DNA of 64,000 nucleotides from Vreelandella arcis. Its GTDB lineage: Bacteria > Pseudomonadota > Gammaproteobacteria > Pseudomonadales > Halomonadaceae. Shown piece by piece: positions 59,581-64,000 of the stretch (positions within the stretch are counted from its first letter, which is position 1; each line of letters opens with the position of its first letter). Location of the stretch: NCBI RefSeq assembly GCF_900103865.1, contig NZ_FNII01000017.1:1-64000 (forward strand). Direction: 5' to 3'. A program made the position numbers and the translations under genes. A model generated the notes under the pieces. That model was not told the DNA's origin, did not search any database, and was given only the letters and a program-made list of their open reading frames with translations.

Positions 59581-62115
59581 ATGGAAGAACGCAAGCGGGG
59601 CAAATGGCCCGCACTAGTACTTGGTTTGATTTTGCTCATCGCTGGCCTGGCCTTGGCTATCGGGGGTGGGAAGCTACTCAGCCTGGGTGGCAGTGCCTAT
59701 TACCTGATAGCGGGCGTGGGCGTCATGGTCAGCGGTGTGTTACTGGCCTTGCGCAAGGGGGCCGCCTTGTGGCTCTACGCGCTTATTTTACTCGCCACCC
59801 TGGCATGGGCGCTATGGGAAGTGGGGCTGGACTGGTGGCAGCTTGTTCCCAGGGTGGCCATTCCATGCCTAATCGGCATTGTATTGTTGCTGCCGTGGTG
59901 GCGAAAGCCGCTAAATTCGCGTGGCGGCAGCCTGGCATTGGTTGGCAGCATTACGGCTGCGATTATCGTGGCCATTGCCAGCCAGTTTAGCGCCCCCGGT
60001 ACTATTGAAGGGTCGCTGGCAGATAACCGCCAAGCAAATGCCAATAGCGTTAACCCTGCCCAAGTAGCCGGTGACGACTGGCCCGCCTACGGCGGCACCA
60101 ACGCGGGTACCCACTACTCCTCCCTTGATCAGATTACGCCGGAAAACATTGGCGAACTGAAAGAAGTGTGGCGTATTCAAACCGGTGACGAGGCTGGGCC
60201 CAATGCGCCACCGGAAATCACCAATCAAAACACGCCGTTAAAAGTAAACGACAGCCTATATATCTGCACCTCCCACAGCCGTGCCATGTCGTTAGACCCG
60301 GAAACCGGCGAAACCCTATGGTCGTTTGATCCTGACATTAGCACCATGGGTGCCGATGATTTCTCCGGCTGGGCGCATATGACCTGCCGTGGCCTCGCCT
60401 ATTACGATGCCGAAAACTATGCAGATAATCAGGCAGCCAGCGATGTAGATGCCAGCGATACCAACGAGAGCGACACTCGCATTTCAACCGCACTGTTTAA
60501 CGACGCTGACAGCTTTGCGATTGACCTGTCGTTTCTGCTGTTTTTCGGCGGCGCGGACACCACCGATGACAACACCGCGCCAAGCATGATGCTGAGCGAG
60601 ACCGACGTCATGTGCCCACGCAGGCTCTACCTGCCTACGGCGGATGCACGCTTAATTGCGCTGAATGCCGATACTGGCGAGCGGTGTGCCAACTTCGGCA
60701 ATAACGGCGAAGTTGATCTTACCAACAATATGGGCGACATCACTCCCGGCGGTTACTACTCCACCTCGCCACCCACGGTCACTGAGAACCTGGTTATTCT
60801 GGGCGGGCACGTAACCGACAATAGCTCAACCGATGAACCCTCCGGCGTTATTCGTGCCTTTGACGTGCATACCGGCGAGTTGGTGTGGAACTGGGACAGC
60901 GGCAACCCAGACGACACCGCCCCGTTGCCAGAGGGCGAGACCTATACCCGCAACTCGCCCAACGTATGGGCACCGATCAGCGTTGACGAAGACCTGGGCT
61001 TGGTTTATTTGCCTATGGGCAACGCCACGCCGGACCAATATGGCGCCAACCGCAGCGAAAACGACGAAACTTACAGCGCGGGGCTGGTGGCGCTTGACCT
61101 TGCCAGCGGCCAAGTCGACTGGGTATATCAGTTTGTTCACCACGACCTATGGGATATGGACACGCCTGCCCAGCCGGTGTTGATGGATATAGCCACCGAT
61201 AATGGCACCCAGCCGGCGGTTATTCAGCCGACCAAACAAGGCAGCCTGTATGTATTGAACCGCGAAACCGGTGAGCCGATTGTACCCATCGAAGAAGTGC
61301 CTGCACCTCAAGGCGCCGTGGAAGGCGACTGGACCGCGGAAACACAACCACGTTCAGCACTGAACCTACTGCCACCGCCGCTCACCGGGCGCGATATGTG
61401 GGGCGCCTCACCGTTTGACCAAATGATGTGCCGCATTCAGTTCCACTCCTTGCGCTACGAGGGCCAGTACACCCCGCCGTCGCTGGAAGGCAGCATTGTC
61501 TATCCAGGCAATGTGGGAGTAATGAACTGGGGTGGGGTCGCGGTTGACCCCGAGCGCCAAGCGCTGTTTACCGGCGCTAAATACCTAGCCTTTGTGTCTA
61601 AGTTAGTGCCCCGCGACCAAGTCGAAGAAGGCCAAGGGTCCGCCAGCGAACAAGGCCTTCAAGCCAACGCAGGCGCGCCCTATGCGGTCGAGCTCGGCCC
61701 GTTGCTTTCGGTACTCGGCCTGCCCTGCCAAGCGCCCTCCTGGGGCGATGTCGCCGGTATCGACCTGCAAAGTAACGAGGTGGTATGGAAACACCCCAAT
61801 GGTACGACGCGCGACAGCATGCCGTTTGATCTGCCGATTGGTTTGAACGTCGGCGTTCCCGCCCTTGGCGGCCCGCTGACGACTGCTGGCGGGGTATCGT
61901 TCTTGAGTGGCACGCTGGATCAGTACCTGCGCGGCTACAACATCACCACCGGGGAAGAGCTGTTTAAAGCCCGGTTGCCCGCAGGCGGCCAAGCCACTCC
62001 GATGACCTACACCGGCCAGGATGGCCGCCAGTATGTGGTCGTCACAGCAGGGGGGCACGGCACTTTCGGTACCAAGATGGGCGATTACGTGATTGGTTAC
62101 GCGCTACCGGAGTAA
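59581..62115 (+). CDS. Membrane-bound PQQ-dependent dehydrogenase (glucose/quinate type)
   Basis: An 844-residue quinoprotein of the membrane glucose/quinate dehydrogenase family. About five N-terminal membrane helices (residues 7-135) anchor it and would bind ubiquinone. A PQQ-binding eight-bladed propeller faces the periplasm, opening with DWPAYGGTNAGTHYSSLDQIT and showing DPETGETLWSF and LNADTGERCANFG, then PTKQGSLYVLNRETGEP and NAGAPYAVELGPLL. It oxidises a sugar or cyclitol directly into the respiratory chain; the substrate is not certain. An acidic insert with an odd hydrophobic core lies at about 277-341. AAGGGGAA precedes the ATG. The convergent neighbour is a PqqU-like receptor. Confidence 0.9.
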   Translation: MEERKRGKWPALVLGLILLIAGLALAIGGGKLLSLGGSAYYLIAGVGVMVSGVLLALRKGAALWLYALILLATLAWALWEVGLDWWQLVPRVAIPCLIGIVLLLPWWRKPLNSRGGSLALVGSITAAIIVAIASQFSAPGTIEGSLADNRQANANSVNPAQVAGDDWPAYGGTNAGTHYSSLDQITPENIGELKEVWRIQTGDEAGPNAPPEITNQNTPLKVNDSLYICTSHSRAMSLDPETGETLWSFDPDISTMGADDFSGWAHMTCRGLAYYDAENYADNQAASDVDASDTNESDTRISTALFNDADSFAIDLSFLLFFGGADTTDDNTAPSMMLSETDVMCPRRLYLPTADARLIALNADTGERCANFGNNGEVDLTNNMGDITPGGYYSTSPPTVTENLVILGGHVTDNSSTDEPSGVIRAFDVHTGELVWNWDSGNPDDTAPLPEGETYTRNSPNVWAPISVDEDLGLVYLPMGNATPDQYGANRSENDETYSAGLVALDLASGQVDWVYQFVHHDLWDMDTPAQPVLMDIATDNGTQPAVIQPTKQGSLYVLNRETGEPIVPIEEVPAPQGAVEGDWTAETQPRSALNLLPPPLTGRDMWGASPFDQMMCRIQFHSLRYEGQYTPPSLEGSIVYPGNVGVMNWGGVAVDPERQALFTGAKYLAFVSKLVPRDQVEEGQGSASEQGLQANAGAPYAVELGPLLSVLGLPCQAPSWGDVAGIDLQSNEVVWKHPNGTTRDSMPFDLPIGLNVGVPALGGPLTTAGGVSFLSGTLDQYLRGYNITTGEELFKARLPAGGQATPMTYTGQDGRQYVVVTAGGHGTFGTKMGDYVIGYALPE

Positions 62116-62162
62116 CCGATTAGCTGGGCCCAGCGACGAGACTGAGCCCAGTGACTAACGCG

Positions 62163-62204
62163 AACGGGCAGCCTCAGTGATAAATGAGCGCCGCCCGTTT
62201 TTTT
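62163..62204. terminator. Terminator between the PQQ dehydrogenase and the receptor
   Basis: AACGGGC pairs with GCCCGTT across a 23-base inner region (inner GC pairs possible), followed by a run of seven or more T on the plus strand. It ends the dehydrogenase transcript. Confidence 0.75.
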
Positions 62205-62231
62205 ATTGATAAAGCGTCTTACCTATAGCGC

Positions 62232-64000
62232 TTAGAAACGCACCTCTAAACCGCCATAAACACTGCGCCCTGGAGCGGGTTCGTAAAAGCGACCATAGCT
62301 GCCGTTTAAGCGCACGTTGGCGTAGTGCTCTTCATCAAGCAGATTACGCACGCCGACGTAAGCGTTCAGCCGCGTATCGCTACCTAGCTGCCAACCATCC
62401 CCCACGCGCAGGTTTACCAGCCAGTAGCTATCTACCTCGGTCTCGTTGGCGTTGTCCGCTACCATATCGCCCACGTACTGGGTTTCCAGGGTCGCGAAAC
62501 GCTCATCAAGGTTTTCCCAAGTAAGCTGGTTCACCCAGGTCTGCTCAGGTAGGCCGGGGATGCGGTTACCACCAAAACTCTCAGATGGTGTCGCAAATTG
62601 ATCGAACTCGTAGCTTGCCAGCGTCAGGGCACTATCGAGCCGCCACTGATCAGCAAGCTGCCAGCCCAACGCCAGCTCGATACCGTCACGGTCGGTGTCG
62701 CCCGCATTCTGGTAGAAGGTGCGGCCACCGTCGTCGTAAGGTACTAGCTCATCGCGCACGCGTACCGAAAACAACGTCAGGTCGTAATCCAACGCCAGCG
62801 GCGCAATGTAGCCACGCGCGCCAACTTCACGGTTCCAGGCTTTTTGTGGCGACACGGACGGGTTAAAACCGCCGCCCGCTGGGTTAGCAAACTCTGAGAA
62901 CGTCGGCGTTTCAAACGCCGTGCCAGTATTCGCGTAAACCTGATGCTGTGGGCGATAGCGGTAGCTAAGCCCCGCCGAGCCGCTCCACTCGTCGAAGGTT
63001 TGTTCACCGCTCTGATCGCCATCACTCAGGTAGCTGTCGTCTACCTCTAATTCCACACTATCAAAGCGCGCGCCAAGCGAGAGCGTAACTTGCTCAGTCA
63101 GCGCTAAATCGCCTTGGGCAAACACCCCGGCCGAGGTCGCTGTTTGGGTCTCTTCCGCTAACTGCTCGCCAACAACGCCCTGGCCGTTTACGTCATTACG
63201 AAAGCGCTCGTCGTCTTGGCGAGCCACATCAACACCGGTGATATAGCTTAGCGGCAGGCTGCCCAGGCTGATCTCGTGGTGATACTCGGCGCTCGCGCCC
63301 ATGTAATCACGCTGATAGCCAATGCGGCTATCGCCCACGTAAGGCAGTTGCTGCTCAAAATCGCGTCGAGAGACAAAGCCTTTTAAATACACTTCGCCAG
63401 GGCCGGCGGACAAATCTTCGTATTGCAAACCGAGAACCTGCTGATCAACGGTTTGCCCCGCGTCCAGCGCCAATGAGTTCGGCGCCGCCTGGTCGCGGCC
63501 GTTCGCCACTTCTTCTGCGTTCAGCGCACCGGGATCTTCAGAGCGGGGGTTATCCAGCAGGTTGATAATCGCGGTTAATGCCCGGTCGCTACCCAACTCG
63601 CGGCGCAGCTTGGCATTCAGCAGGTATTTCTCGGTGGAACTCTGCTCCCGATAGCCATCCACATTGAGCGCCGAGAGGCTGACGTGATGCGACCAATCGC
63701 CTTGGCTACCACCGGTTTGCAACGACGTTTTACGGTAGCCATCGCTGCCTGCTTCGGCGCGCAGCCGTGTTCCGGGATTATCGCGCCCATCAGCAGTAGT
63801 GACATCGATCACACCGCCCGCTGCGTTACCGTAAAGCACCGAAGAGGGCCCGCGGATCACTTCAATGCGCTCGGCGCTGTCCAGGTCAATGGCATCTAAC
63901 TGTGCCTGGCCGTCGGGCAGCGTGTAAGGGATACCATCGACCATTACGGTAATACCGCGCACCCCAAACGGCGCCCGGGCGCCAAAGCCACGGATAGCAA
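62232..64000 (-). CDS. TonB-dependent receptor, PqqU/YncD-like (runs off right edge)
   Basis: The C-terminal 590 or so residues of an outer-membrane receptor; the frame is open to the window edge, so signal peptide, TonB box and start are outside. Visible plug: IRGFGARAPFGVRGITVMVD then GIPYTLPDGQAQLDAIDLDS and VIRGPSSVLYGNAAGGVIDVTT. Barrel ends NGSYGRFYEPAPGRSVYGGLEVRF. These stretches, with GRTFYQNAGDTDRDGIELAL and GNRIPGLPEQ, follow E. coli YncD (PqqU) more closely than siderophore receptors. PqqU is known to import the cofactor PQQ. Its position convergent to a PQQ-dependent dehydrogenase fits that role. Family membership is firm; the PQQ ligand is inferred. Confidence 0.82.
   Translation of the reverse strand, partial: AIRGFGARAPFGVRGITVMVDGIPYTLPDGQAQLDAIDLDSAERIEVIRGPSSVLYGNAAGGVIDVTTADGRDNPGTRLRAEAGSDGYRKTSLQTGGSQGDWSHHVSLSALNVDGYREQSSTEKYLLNAKLRRELGSDRALTAIINLLDNPRSEDPGALNAEEVANGRDQAAPNSLALDAGQTVDQQVLGLQYEDLSAGPGEVYLKGFVSRRDFEQQLPYVGDSRIGYQRDYMGASAEYHHEISLGSLPLSYITGVDVARQDDERFRNDVNGQGVVGEQLAEETQTATSAGVFAQGDLALTEQVTLSLGARFDSVELEVDDSYLSDGDQSGEQTFDEWSGSAGLSYRYRPQHQVYANTGTAFETPTFSEFANPAGGGFNPSVSPQKAWNREVGARGYIAPLALDYDLTLFSVRVRDELVPYDDGGRTFYQNAGDTDRDGIELALGWQLADQWRLDSALTLASYEFDQFATPSESFGGNRIPGLPEQTWVNQLTWENLDERFATLETQYVGDMVADNANETEVDSYWLVNLRVGDGWQLGSDTRLNAYVGVRNLLDEEHYANVRLNGSYGRFYEPAPGRSVYGGLEVRF

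Overview
The window reads as one chromosomal stretch of a moderately GC-rich gammaproteobacterium, most probably a Halomonadaceae (Halomonas-like) marine or halophilic heterotroph. This rests on recognising protein families and their gene neighbourhoods; no rRNA or other marker gene is present to prove it. No tRNA, rRNA, CRISPR array, prophage or replication origin was found.

Bases 1-9,000 hold an aldarate (D-glucarate type) catabolic region: kdgD, a TRAP receptor gene cut off by an IS30-family element, a NIPSNAP protein, a ThDP enzyme, a complete tripartite tricarboxylate-type (TctCBA) transporter and glucarate dehydratase gudD. Copies of one operator-like sequence lie in front of kdgD, the tctC operon and gudD, and a variant lies before the NIPSNAP gene, so these units look like one regulon. 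The regulator itself is not in the window.

Bases 9,000-14,300 are ordinary genes: a metallophosphoesterase, speG, an FAD amine/amino-acid oxidase, ltaE and an ArgO/LysE exporter. They also include two tiny, mutually homologous genes that were easy to miss, set among several palindromes and hairpins.

Bases 14,400-45,500 form a large iron-siderophore island. It has five TonB-dependent receptors, four FhuD-like binding proteins, one fused FhuB permease, one FhuC ATPase about 10 kb from FhuB, two FecI/FecR signalling pairs, FhuF and SIP ferric reductases, a flavin reductase and two YojI-type peptide exporters. Fur-box-like sites precede most units. The two receptors with an STN signalling domain are exactly the two that sit beside FecI/FecR pairs. 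Base composition suggests that receptor bodies and binding proteins are exchangeable cassettes attached to a more stable regulatory and transport core. An AAA/PD-(D/E)XK protein and an inositol-monophosphatase-family gene interrupt the island.

Bases 45,600-50,700 hold an imelysin / di-heme oxidoreductase / imelysin / DUF1513 operon, probably also iron-related, beside a divergent ArgP-type regulator. Bases 50,800-59,400 are mixed: a diguanylate cyclase, cytochrome b561, a LysR/DMT-exporter pair, a PPC-domain protein, an RlpA-like protein and a CurA-like reductase. The last 4.4 kb carry a membrane PQQ-dependent dehydrogenase and, convergent to it, a TonB receptor that resembles the PQQ receptor PqqU/YncD. 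It runs off the right edge.
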